Shown here: piece after piece, positions 23,589 to 35,094 of the stretch
How positions within the stretch are numbered: the first letter of the stretch is position 1
Layout of the letters: every line of letters begins with the position of its first letter
NCBI GenBank assembly: GCA_022749755.1
Contig: CM040443.1
Span: 17,901,228 to 17,965,227, forward strand
Length of the DNA stretch: 64,000 bases
DNA from: Azadirachta indica
Taxonomy: Eukaryota; Streptophyta; Magnoliopsida; Sapindales; Meliaceae
Direction of reading: 5' to 3'
The notes under the pieces: generated by a model
Databases searched by the model: none
Seen by the model: the letters and a program-made list of their open reading frames with translations, nothing else
Told to the model about the DNA's origin: nothing
Position numbers and translations under genes: made by a program

Positions 23589-24921
23589 TGTTACAAAAAA
23601 CTAGCCTTAAAAATAATGTTCTAACACTGACCTGATTGAATCAAGATTACGATCTGATGAAAAACTATTAGATCTGACGAAATAATGAACAGAACATACA
23701 AAAAAATAAACAAAATGAAAAAGCAAATAAGAATTACGTGGTTCAGTAAAATTGCCTATGTATACGAAGCAAACACATGTGAAGTCTTTTTTATTAAAAG
23801 AAGAATATGAAATCTTTACAAGATGACTCTCTTCCATCCTCTTCAATTTCTCCCTCTCTTCCATTTTTTCTCAAATTCTCTAAAATAAAAGGTTTTTATA
23901 TTACTCCTAAAAATCTCAAATCGAGTAGGTTTGGTATCCTAATTCAAGAAGGTCTATTATCCTAATTCAAAGAGGTTTGGTTATTCCCAAGTTCTTGGGT
24001 TTTTGGGTACTCGGGTTCTCAGATACCATATTTAATTCTTTTCAATTTAGAAGGACTATTCTACCTTGACTCCTTAGGTCTTTGGGTTCTCGGATACTCG
24101 GATACTCAAATACCATATTTGATACTCTTCAAGTCAAGATGGCAAGTCCACCTTAATTCCTTGGGCTCTTAGGTCCTTGATACTCGGATATCACATCTAA
24201 TGCTCTTTTAAGTCAGGATGACAACTTTACCTTGACTCCTTAGATTCTCAAGTACTTGGGTACTCGGGTTATCAAGTTTTTAAAAATTTGAAACATTTAT
24301 TCTTCACAATTTTCCATCTTGATTATAATTTTTTTCCCTCTACATGTTCTTGCTCAAACTATCTTTCTTATAAGTTGTTAATACTCGCCAAGTTTATACA
24401 TAGATTGAACTTAGAGCCTAGTAATGACTTTGTTAGCATATTAGTAGGATTGTCATCTATGTATATTTTCACCAAGTCTATAGATTTCATGGCAATCTAA
24501 TCCCTAATGAAATGAATTTTAACATCTACAAGTTTGGTCCTTTGATGACGCATTGGATTCCTACTTAAGTGAATTGCGCTTTGATTATCATAATGCGCTA
24601 CCACATATTTCTAAGATAGACCCAGTTCTCCTGCCCAGCTTTTGACTATCACAATGCACTACAACACATTTTTAAGATAGACCTAGTTCTGCTGTCAAGC
24701 CTTTGAGCCATAATGCTTCTTTCATTGTATTTGCTGCTGCAGCATACTCTACTTCTTTTGTTGATGAAGCTACAATATATTGAAGCATTGCTTTCCAGTT
24801 GATTGTGCAATTGCATAAAAAAAAACATATAACTCGTTCTGAACCTTCTCTCATCTAGGTCCTTTGCAAAGTCAGCATCAAAATATCCTTCCAGCTTCAA
24901 GTTTATCTTGTTTTGTTTCAT
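23589..24921 (-). mobile_element. Truncated Ty1/copia: 3' LTR plus RNase H end
   Basis: An LTR at 23589-24306 (tgttacaaaaaactag ... tcttca on the plus strand, 718 bp) belongs to the same family as the element at 8977-12742. Inside it lies the expected 3' coding end, minus strand: YIVASSTKEVEYAAAANTMK and EALWLKGLTAELGLS at 24854-24672, the copia RNase H active region, with frameshifts. A ~60-bp stretch near 24600-24700 is duplicated. The element stops abruptly near 24921; no 5' LTR, gag or RT is found, so it is a one-ended fragment. Confidence 0.85.
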
Positions 24922-25299
24922 CTTTTGTTGCTTTTAATTGTATGAGTTTCTTAAGTTGTTAATGTGAATGAAGCTCATTGATACCAAAACAGCTTTGGAT
25001 CGCTACTTGATTGCTTCTAGTACTGACTTAACTCTTAGAGCACCAATATGAGTGACAGTGAAAGGTGCTAGTGCAACAATTTGAAACATAGAATTATAGG
25101 TTTGAGAGTTTATGACAATGAGCTTGGTGGAGACTATGAAAATTAAAGAAGGCATAGTCCCCATAATTGAATCAGGTTGGTGTGTGGTAATTGAATCAAA
25201 CACTAAAATTGTCTAGCTGGCGTGAACAAGAACTAGGAGTATGGTTACATTTTTGGGTTTTAATTTTTATATTAACTTAAATTAATAGTTTCTTAACTT
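24922..25299. other. Unassigned sequence with an open minus-strand frame
   Basis: An open frame of 66 codons lies on the minus strand (25203-25003) with VALAPFTVTHIGALRVKSVL near its end. I do not recognise it, and no splice context or repeat copy supports it as a gene. It may be a fragment of a gene captured or broken by the neighbouring copia. Confidence 0.3.
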
Positions 25300-26799
25300 G
25301 GAAAAGGGAAAAAGCCCTTGACCTCCTTAAGATTTGAGATAATTATCTATTCTCTCTTATTGTTTTAAAAATGCTTTGAATATCCTTGTCATCAGCTTCA
25401 TCTTAGCTAAAAAGGTACTTTTAGGGGTAAAATTATATTTTGCCATGTTAAAAGTGTAAAATGGAGGTGATGGTGACGTGAGTCAGTCAGTAACTAATCC
25501 CAATGTAATGTAACGAATTTAACTTAGTTTTAATAATTTATGATAATTTATTTCTTTTTAATAATTTATAAATAAAAATACATAACAAAATAAATATAAA
25601 AACAATAAATTACTTAATCCATAAAAGAGCCCCTAGAACACTTCTTCTTCCTAACTGCACCTCCCCCACCTCCCTTATTAGCAACACCTGCCCAACTTCT
25701 TTTTCCCCATAATTGTCGTTTCTCCCCCTCCAATCTCCAAATCTGTCTCAATCTCCGATCATATCAAATTACAAATTAAAACTAAATTCAACAAGAAACC
25801 AAGTTTGTTGGTTTAGAGAATGAGGAGTTGTTGAAAAAGTGAGAGGATTAGATCATGATCTAACGATCAAGATGGTGGTAACCAACTATGAAGGAGGATT
25901 TAATAATGATGGTGGGGCTTGTAGTGATTAGCGATGGAGGAGAAGTTGTGAAGTTTTGAGTTTGGAAGATTTGTGGAAGAAAAAAGAGGATCAGATCACC
26001 ATCTAATGATGATGGTGGTGGTGGTAATCGACGATGGAGGAGGATTTGGGTTTGGAAGATTTGTGAGTTTGGTAGCTTTGTGGGAGAAAAAGGCAGAAAA
26101 TGAAAAAAAAGATAAATAAAAATATTATTGTTTTTTATAATAATAATAATAATAATATATAGTTATTATACGGTGGATTCAATGGATTTGTTTGATGGTT
26201 TTGAACACAAACAAAAGAGAGAAAGTAGAAAAATAAAACTAGAGGATGAGAGCTGAATTTGGATTTGGAGTTAGAATCACAGAAGACTAAAATATAATAC
26301 AATTATTTATTAATGTATCATTAAAAAATTATATTATTATTTATTTTATTAATTTATTTTAGATAAGTATATTATTTTATCAATTTTAGAGGTTTATTAG
26401 TTATTTTTTTATTAAATAAGTATTATTATATAAGACTATAATTTTTATTTTATAATAACTTAAGATGTTTTAAAATAATTTTAAAACTATTAGGATTAAT
26501 AAGGATATTTGGCCAAATGTTTTGAACTAAAAATGAGATAATTTTGTCTTTTTAATCATTATAATAAGGGATAATATAATAAAATTATTATTTTCAATTT
26601 TTAAAAAAACAAGCATTTGACATACACACTAAAAATTGGTCGCACATGTCAACATCAAAGGGTATTCAGGTAATTGATCCTAAAAGTACCTTTTTTAACT
26701 AAGACCAAGCTAATTGCAAGGGTGTGTAGAGCATTTTTAAAACAGTAGGGAAGAAGTAGGTAATTATTTCAAACCCTAGGAGGGTGAAGGACATTTTCC
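25300..26799. mobile_element. Probable Mutator-like non-autonomous element with ~145-bp TIRs
   Basis: The first ~145 bp (ggaaaagggaaaaagccc ... tttaaaaatgctttgaat ... aaaaggtacttttagg) recur as an imperfect inverted copy at the right end (cctaaaagtacctttttt ... catttttaaaacag ... gaaggacattttcc). Long TIRs of this size are typical of MULEs. Flanking 9-mers tcttaactt (25291-25299) and tcttatgaa (26800-26808) agree at the first five bases, consistent with a decayed 9-bp target duplication. No transposase is present. The interior (25640-26270) is less AT-rich and repeats a gaggat(t/c)agatca ... gatggtggtggt ... ggaagatttgtg unit, so it may be captured host sequence. Confidence 0.6.
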
Positions 26800-27369
26800 T
26801 CTTATGAAATTAATGATATAGTAAAAACAACTAACATGTGCAATTATAAATTTTTTAATAAAATATATGACAGTATAATAATATTTTCATAAATCAAGTT
26901 CTGTTAAAAAAATCAGATATGGTTTTAATTTTTATATTGTAATATAGTCTTACAAAAAGTTATCTACATTCACGTAAATTGTAACAACATTTTATTTGAA
27001 GAATAATGGCGATTATTGAGAAGTCCGAAACTAATTGCATGACATAGTTAAAATAAAAATAAATCTTATCTTTAATGACTAAAATAAAATTGATTTTTGG
27101 TAACCAATTACATTACATTTTTGTGACAAAAATCACTTTCCTAACTAAATTTCAACTTTGCCCTTACTAATTATGAAATAAGTGAAATTATGGAGCAAGA
27201 ATAGCAGTAAATCAATTAGTAACAAATATATGGTCATAAAATTTGATTACATCACTAATACTTATATATTTATTATAGTAATAAGCACAATGAATTTTAC
27301 TCATTGAAATTATATTTTAGTAACGAAATAATGTTTTATTTCTAAAATACTTGTCACTAAAACCATAAT
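26800..27369. other. AT-rich spacer, no gene seen
   Basis: No coding, tRNA or recognised repeat signal apart from general AT-richness. Confidence 0.6.
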
Positions 27370-28470
27370 TTCTTGTATTAGTTTTGTTCTACAAGACATC
27401 CAAAAGACTTGGTTATTAATGAAAATAAATTAATAATTCAGACAAGAGATAAAATTATAATGCTCTACTTGTTAAAAGATAAGTCATATCATGAGTATTT
27501 TGAAAAGTTATACAATGTCATGATAGAAAAATTGATAATAGTATTAAGAATAAATTACAGAGTCAAAATAATTTATACTAAAAATTATTAGTTCATGTTA
27601 AATATAAATATTCTCATTTCTATATTTTACGTATAAACACCTTTAAATATGATTAATATATGAAAATTTTAATATGTACATGAATTATCACTAAGATTTC
27701 TTATAAAACCATACAGTTTATATAACCATTATTGCTCTATGCCACTTGCCATTCTTATAAATTTGAGGAATAACATGGAAATAAAGTTATAGGGCGAACA
27801 AAAAGGGAATAAAGTTTAATGGGTCTGTGACTTTAATTTAAGAACTAAGGTGGTCCCAAATAGACATACTTTTTTTGTTCAAAAATTAATATTGTAATTG
27901 AAATAATAATAGATTACTAACTTACTAGTAGTTGAGAAGGTTACTAGTAGTTGAGAAGGACAATAATCTTTCCTAACATAAGCTTGTTCACATTAACTTT
28001 ACAAAATTCAACTTATTTCAATCTAAAAATTTCTCTTTCAAGCAACAGTATAATATAAAACATCTTTTATTTTGGTAGCTTTTGCTGCAAAAACGAGAGA
28101 AAAAGGAGTTCAAAAATCACTCATAGTAGAGGGAGATGAAGCTCAAAAGTAAAGGCACAATAAAGCAAAAGAATAAAAAATAAAAAAATAAGAAATAAGA
28201 AATAGAAAAAAAGGAAAAGATATTTCGCAAAGAAAAAAAGAAAGTAAAAAAAAAAAGGACACATTTTTTAGCCTTTTTCTTTACATTATTTATGCTATTC
28301 AATTACTCAAGTAAAATATTATTTCTTACATATCATATTAAGCAATTAATATATTTATTATTTATTTAATTTATTAATTACAAAATAACATAATTATATT
28401 TTTAATTTCTAAAATATAAATTTAAAATTTGAACTAACAAACAATCGTGATTATTAGATATAAAATTGTT
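27370..28470. repeat. Module C: rearranged, inverted-repeat copy of part of the module
   Basis: 27370-27600 matches module A about 6370-6660 in reverse complement (landmarks ttttgttctacaagacatcc, acttggttattaat, gagtattttgaaaag). 27700-28470 matches module A about 5560-6410 in direct orientation (cttgccattcttataaattt, ttcacattaactttacaaaa, tgattattagatataa). The two halves thus face each other, as if one part of the module had been inverted. No helicase sequence accompanies this copy. Confidence 0.75.
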
Positions 28471-28886
28471 ATCACAATATAGACTTGTTAGCAAGAATAT
28501 TTTATTTCATACAATTTAATGGTATGTTATGAGAATGTTTTCTTTATCTATCTTAAAAGAGATCCATTTATCCTATAAAGAAGTATTTCTGGTATGTGTC
28601 ATCAAAAATATTACTAGTAACTTTATTTATTGGTTCCAAGCTTTGTCAACCTTGCCCCATTTTTTTTTTCCTTTTGACAATACTCTTTAAGATGCTTTGA
28701 TTACCTGCACCTTGGGGTTAGGTTTTTCGTTAATGACTTGTACAGCCATAATGGATTAATATTACATTGACTAGTATTTGTCATAAGCCAAACTAATCGT
28801 TCTATCAAATTTTTTCTTTTTCCCCAAATTCAAACTTCACTTTGAAATTTTACTTCCTAATTTATGTAATTTATCCTAAAGTCTTG
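28471..28886. other. Intergenic, no gene seen
   Basis: AT-rich sequence without a supported feature. Confidence 0.55.
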
Positions 28887-29640
28887 TTTTGATACCACTG
28901 GTAAGGAATTTCAAGTCTCATGCAAAATACTTTAGAATATAGATATCAAATAAGTAATAAATAAAAATATAGATGGTAAAAAATATTAGTCAAATAACAT
29001 AAGTATTTATGTGAAAAACTCTTCTGCTAAATATAAATTCAAGGTTACCAACAATGACAAGAAAAAATTTAAAGGCACTGTTACAGCTATACTTTTAATA
29101 ATTTTTTTTCACACCCAAACACAATTGCATACAACCTCAAGTAGATCTTACTGTACCTCTTATAAGAAATTGTTTATAGTAGAAATTAATATCTAATCTT
29201 AATAGACCATATGTCTATTTTCAAAGATTTCTCATTATAAACTATAAATTTATAAAGATTTTTTATTATGTAACAAGTGAACTTAACATCCCCTTATATA
29301 GTGAATAATATCCCATTTATTTTAGTTAAAATATTTTCCTTTCTTTACATAATTTGAAATCTTTAAGGGCTCTAGATCTAAGATTTTGGGTGGGACTTAA
29401 AACTCCCAATAGGTCCCACGAAAATCTTTGAAAATGGATAGTTTCTTCTCAAAATGAGATGTATTCAGAATAAATATCAATCTTTAAAAGTATACGAATT
29501 GTCTATTCAAATAGAATATAAATTAATAGAGTAGACAAATCTTATGAGAAAAATGGTAAGATTTTTTATTATGTAACAAGTGCACATTTTTACTTGACCA
29601 CTACTCAATGTCTAACTTGCATAAAAAATTGTCATATGTA
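28887..29640 (-). mobile_element. Possible LTR fragment
   Basis: At 28887 the plus strand reads ttttgataccactggtaagg, which on the minus strand resembles an LTR end followed by a tggtatca-type primer-binding site. It is followed by aaatttcaagtctcatg-like and cacccaaacacaa-like stretches seen in plant copia LTRs. The far end is not defined, and no coding partner lies beside it. Low confidence. Confidence 0.3.
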
Positions 29641-29939
29641 CATATTGACTAAATATATTTATTCAATTTAACTATAAGTTTTAAATTTTAGTGATTCAAG
29701 TTAAAAATTGAAGAAAACATGTTAATTTTTCTAGGGATATGTTGGGTTGACTACTCTAAGTTTGTATATATTTCATTGTGATACAATAATTATTCTAATG
29801 CTACATTGCAATATAAAAAGATTGAAAATGTCTCATTGAACTACAAGTTTTTAACATCCATCCAAAATTTTTTAATGGTCTTGATGCAATGACCAATATA
29901 ACCTACATATTACAAATACCCTTAATATATTTTGTCATA

Positions 29940-30960
29940 CACCTTGTTAAGATATTTGTCATCTTTATAGGTCATAATATAGCATCTTAATAATTGTTGT
30001 ATTATAATAAAATATCATCAAAAGCTGAGTAATTATATAAAATTATTTCCAAAGAATTAAAATTTTAAAATAGATTTTAAAACTTGGCCTTAATTTTCTA
30101 ATTAGATTCAAAATCTTAATTTTGAAACAAAAGTTAAAAATAATTAGCTTCTTCATAATCCTAGCAATTCCACCACTCACAGCAACTACCCACCATGCCA
30201 CAAAAATCACTAATTATTAGTAATTTTAGAATGATGAATAAGATTTGGCTAGAGGAGTAAAGGAAATAACATTGGTTAGTAATAAGCTCAACGGTGATTG
30301 TAGAGGAAGTACGAGGAGTCAAATAGTGGATGATTTTAGATTTAAGAGAAGGAGAAGAGGAGAGAAGGAAAGAGAATGCCTTGTGAAGGAGAATGAAGAA
30401 GGGGAAGACAGTTGGACTTTTCTTTTGTATGCACAAAGAAGGAAAAGTAAATGGAAACGTTTTTTAGGTAAGGTAGTGGATAGACTTTAAGACAAATTTA
30501 AGTTTAGGTTATAGTGGGATATAATAACATTTGTTCCCTAAATTTTTTATTTGGCACCTCTAAACTTTTTGAAAAAAGTAAAAAAGAAATTTTCTTTTGA
30601 GTTTTATTGAAAAGACTATTTCGTTATCTAACCGTTAAATATTTTTAGATAGATGTCACGGAATTTATAGTTCATTAAGATATTTATCATCTTTATAGGT
30701 TATAGTTTAGCGTGCCAATACTTGTTGTATTATAATGAAATATCGCCTAAATTTAAATAGTCAAATGAAATTATTCTTTTTCATTTTATTGAAAAGACAA
30801 TTTTGTCTTCTTATTGTTAAATTTTTTTAGACGGACGTTGTGAACTTATAATTCGTTAAGATATTTTTTATCTTTATAGATTGCAGTGTAACATTAGAAT
30901 AATTATTGTATAACAATGAGATATAGATAAACTTATAATAATCAATTGAAAATATCTCAT
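29940..30960. repeat. Degenerate ~181-bp repeats
   Basis: The motif gttaagatatttatcatctt with a following tataggt and tgttgtattataat occurs at about 29945, 30674 and 30855. The last two are 181 bp apart and form an imperfect tandem pair; the first is separated by ~700 bp of other sequence. Open frames at 30161-30490 lie between them but have no family signature. Confidence 0.6.
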
Positions 30961-31077
30961 TTTTCTAACTATATGAATTAAGAACCAAACTAAAGATTTA
31001 GAACCTTTTTTTTTTTCATAAAGTAGAAAAATTTTATACAAAAGTTAAAAATTCTAGTCCAAAATTTAAAATTTTGA

Positions 31078-31915
31078 TTTAACTTTTAAAGATTTTGGAA
31101 TTGAAAACAACGAGCACACAAGGTGAGAAATTTAATGTAAAACTTAAAAGAAATTGTGGATGTAACGATATATTGGAAATATTAAAGTTAATCCCTCTAA
31201 CCAAACGTGTCAATGGATTCATTTCATTTTGTTACATTTGCCAATATTTTGCTTACCTGTAATAATATTTTGCATTCCTTTTTTATTTTTATTTTTCTAA
31301 AAAGAGACTAAATACTTTTCAGTTTGAATATATTTTATAAAATAAAGAAAATAAGTTTTATATTGGTTAACTAAAATGTAAAAAAATAAAAAATAATACC
31401 TTTTAGCTATTTTTTAATTTTGAAAACAGTATATAAATTATTGTTTAATGTTTGTTAACAATCTAATTAATTATAATAATGTATGACTAAATAATAAAGT
31501 TGTAAAAAAACTATATATTATATATTTTTAAAATTATATGAAAGATGATATACCATATAATTTCATTATTTTTTATTTGACATATTTGACAAGATTATTT
31601 TTTCAAAAATAAAATAAACACAACTATATTTAATATTGTTATCTTTAACAATTGAAATTAATCGTATTAATTCATGCACTTACAATATTAACTATCTCAT
31701 TATTTTAGTAGCTGAATTTATTATAATTCAAATTTTCAAATTCTTTTTCAAATATGTTTTATTTTTCTAATTTTTTTATAATATTCTTTAAATATATTAT
31801 GGGAAGCATTCTTAAATTCTTCAAATTAATATCAAATAAAAAATACTATTTTTAACTTTATTTTTGTTTCCCAAAAATACAAGTTTTAAAAATTGCATTG
31901 AATGCCCCTCATACT
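31078..31915 (+). repeat. Direct repeat E1 flanking helicase block 3
   Basis: This segment (attttggaattgaaaacaac ... gaatgcccc) is repeated in the same orientation at 36781-37627, on the other side of the unit 3 helicase and module D. Landmarks in common: gtgagaaatttaatgtaaaa, attaaagttaatc, aatattttgcttacc, atgggaagcattcttaaat, ttgaatgcccct. Ends are not TG...CA, so LTRs are not supported. Confidence 0.8.
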
Positions 31916-32439
31916 AATTCAAAGGAATGAAGTTGATGATGGTTAATAGCGATCGAAGTTTGGTAGCAATGACCAAACTGTAGTTACTAAAATATCCTTA
32001 ATACTATATTATAATACTAAAGTTTAGGGGTGGAAAATGTTATTATCTTTTTTATGAACCACTTTCTTTTAAATATGCTTTTAATTTATTTAAATATACC
32101 AAATTAACAATTAGAAGTTTGTTGACCTTGAGTGGAAAAACAAACATGGGTCAAAGATATTTTCAATTGTCTGACGTGAACAACCATCTTTTCTCAAACG
32201 TTTTTTACATTCAGAAAAAGAAAAGATAATAATAAAAAATTGATTGATTTTGTAAAACAGCTTTTTGTACTAGTATTTGTAACACTGTCGAAAAAGAAAA
32301 GAACTTCGTATTTACTCATTCGTACGGATTTCAAAAGCTTCTTCAAGTTATTATATTTATTTGCTTTTATTACCAAAATACTGTTGAAATGATTGTTGAA
32401 AAAAAAAAAAAAGGGAAAGAAAAAGAAAAACGAGGAGAC

Positions 32440-32739
32440 TGAATGGAGTGAACTCTTTCGGTTCATTTTATTTTGAAAGCTTTAAATTAAGGTTTCTGAT
32501 CGTTTATTGATTTCTTAATTAGAGCTTTTAAAGTTGTACGATGATAAAAAAAAGATGATCTCTTTCTTTTGATGCATGTCTTTGTACTATTAGATTCCTC
32601 ATTTCCTTCGTTGGATTGCATTTTGCCGGTTTCTTTGCACTGAAGTAACTTCATTCTCTTTTAATAATTTGGGTATTTAACGGTGTGATTCGTTTTTTCG
32701 TTACCGTTAAGCAGATTGATAGAGATAGAGAGAAGAAAA
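32440..32739 (+). promoter_or_regulatory. 5' region of helicase unit 3
   Basis: Inverted match to 21060-21330 (ctaatagattcctcattt-type stretch, ttgcattttgccggtttctt, attctcttttaataatttgg, gggtatttaacggtgtgatt). Conserved 5' flank of the helicase. It shows that the duplicated block extended upstream of the start codon. Confidence 0.6.
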
Positions 32740-34719
32740 ATGATGGAAGATGAAGGTAGTAGTAGTAGCAGCAGCAGCAAGAAGAAAGCTGTTCCCAATG
32801 ACTATGGTTTCACCGATACTTTATTTTCTTGGTCTCTTGAGGATATATTTAATAATAATCTTTTCACAGAAAAGGTTTGCTTTCTTCTCCATTTTCATCT
32901 TCTATTTTGCAGCTTTTTAAATAATTTATTGCGATTCTTCTGAAACTGCGGTTATATCTTTATTATGATTAACTTAGTACGCTTAACCGCCCAATCCGTT
33001 TTCGGTATTTTATACATTACTGCCAATTCTAACGTCTATATTTTCGACTAGGTTAGGATTCTTTCTTAATCTGTTCATTTATGTGACACATAACAAAATT
33101 GTGATCAATATTTAACATAAATGAACAGAAAACAGAATGAAACTTGACCTTGTATTGCGACAGTGGTACAACTCGAAGTTTAGATCATTTTTCTAAAGGG
33201 GTCAAAATTCATCTCTATAAAAATATTTAGTTCGAATTGATTATTTTGTCGATAAGTTGGTTAACTGTTTTTGGTGGTACTCTGCATTGGCAGTTTGTTT
33301 GATACCGTGATTAGTATGTCTAGCATTTCTCTTTCAATTATATATTTGAGTATGCTTTTCAAGTTGAAATGACCAAGATTGTCTTAAGATCAGTTTGCTA
33401 TATCAAGGATGTTAAACTAATCTTGGTTCTCAGGGAGAAGACAACATGTTAGGAAAACTACTATTCGGATATATTTAAATGGAGCTGATAGTTGGTTAGT
33501 AAGTAATCTATTATTACTTGTTGAGTAACTACATGACCCAAAATTTTGAACTTTAGGTAGAGCACAAAAAATAATATTTAAGCTCCTCAACATTATCTCT
33601 CACATGCAACTATGAATTTGTATAATGGGCTTGTCACGGGGATCTCAATAATTATAATTTAATTTGTAGTGTCTGGGGGGTTTTCAAACATAATGCTATA
33701 AAGTCAAACTCCCTTTAATATCGTGTTAAGTTATCACTTGATTTAAAAAATTAAACTTAAAGGTAAATACCCTAAGAATAATATTTAAAACTCTTAAACA
33801 ATATGTATTTTCTCAGACATATTAATTAGGTTTAAAACTGTGCATTTAAAGGGTGTTCCTTGATCTTTTCAAACAATTGGAGAAGTCCTTATCTGCATTT
33901 CATTTGAAGGAATATTTCCATAAACTTTAAAAGTATTTTCCAGATCAATACCATTTGATGTTCATCTTCTTCATTTGATGAGATGATTGACCAACAAGTT
34001 TCACATGAGGCTTCTCTTATTCGTGAAGGCTTTCGCATCAAGTCTCTTGCATTCAGCTATTTCTTATTAGCAAATTTAGCTTCAAAGATAGTATTAAGGC
34101 TGTAAATAGTTTATGCAAGTGCTTTCAATATTGTGTGAGGCTAGATTGACATGAACATGTATGTGACTGGTCATCTTACGTGCAAACCTTTAAACATCCA
34201 CACTTGTTGGCTAGCTGTGTTTCTAGTATATATTATATCTAAGATCTTTGGGGTATTGTCCTCTTAACATGTTTATGCCAATTGGGTTTGTCTTATATTT
34301 GAGTTTATACTGTCTGTCAAATATTTCATTCTATATTCTTTTTTGAACTGAACCTCTGTTCAATCCTTGTAGGTGGAAAAAATTCCATTATCATTTCAAT
34401 CTGTTAAGAAATATTTGGGTCATTTGTTTATCCTTTATTGGAAGAAACGAGAGCACAACTGTTTTGAAGAATGAAAGCTATTTCAAGAGCACCTTTTGCT
34501 GAAGTAGTTGCTTTTGAGGAATCCACGCAATATGGAGCAAAGTTATATCATGTTAAGGTTGATAACTGGAAGAACAGATTCAGTAATTGTGGGAAAGAGC
34601 CATACAAAACATTACCATGGGATATGCTAGTCCTGGCACATGCTAAGCCCGAAACTGCTGATGATTTGCAAAGGTTAGGAAAGGTGTGGACTTTTGTATC
34701 AGTAACAAATAACTGTTGA
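32740..34719 (+). pseudogene. Helicase unit 3: 5' fragment of the SEN1/UPF1-like helicase
   Basis: Exon 1 (32740-32874) gives MMEDEG, seven Ser, KKKAVPNDYGFTDTLFSWS and ends LFTEK at a gtttgc donor. Exon 2 starts at 34373 after ccttgtag with VEKIPLSFQSV. It loses one T near 34410, gains a stop, then continues in the corrected frame as AISRAPFAEVVAFEESTQYG and LQRLGKVWTFVSV before similarity ends near 34703. There is no ATPase core. The intron is about 1.5 kb instead of 451 bp because of a ~0.93-kb insertion. The copy is oriented opposite to units 1 and 2. It could still yield a short transcript but not a helicase. Confidence 0.9.
33405..34340. other. ~0.93-kb insertion in intron 1 of helicase unit 3
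   Basis: The intron matches unit 2 up to about gtttgctatat (33400) and again from ttttgaactgaacc (34342), close to the acceptor. The intervening ~930 bp is absent from unit 2. It has no recognised coding sequence, and I could not assign terminal repeats or a target duplication, so its origin is open. Confidence 0.55.
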
Positions 34720-34741
34720 AGGTACTCTTGCTTTCTGAGAA

Positions 34742-35042
34742 ATCACCTACCATATTAATCAATTGTGATCCCATCTTGTCCAATGGCTATATCTGAATGT
34801 AAAACTTCTTCTCTCACTCTTTCCTTTAACAATTTCAGGTAGAATAATTGCACCCCTTGATTTTCTTATCTTCGAGGCACATTATCTTCTTGTGATATTA
34901 CCAATGAATCTATTTATATCCACGTAATAACTATTTAGATATGGAACAAATAGATATTAATATAATTATATTATAATAAGAAAAATAATGCACATAGTAT
35001 AACAAGAAGACAATAAACTAAGAAATTGATTTTAAATAAACA

Positions 35043-35094
<52 letters not shown>

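Noticed and set aside
30161..30490. Overlapping 91- and 81-codon frames on opposite strands
   Set aside because: No family signature, biased composition (Arg/Lys/Glu versus Ser/Leu/Phe), and located between degenerate repeats.
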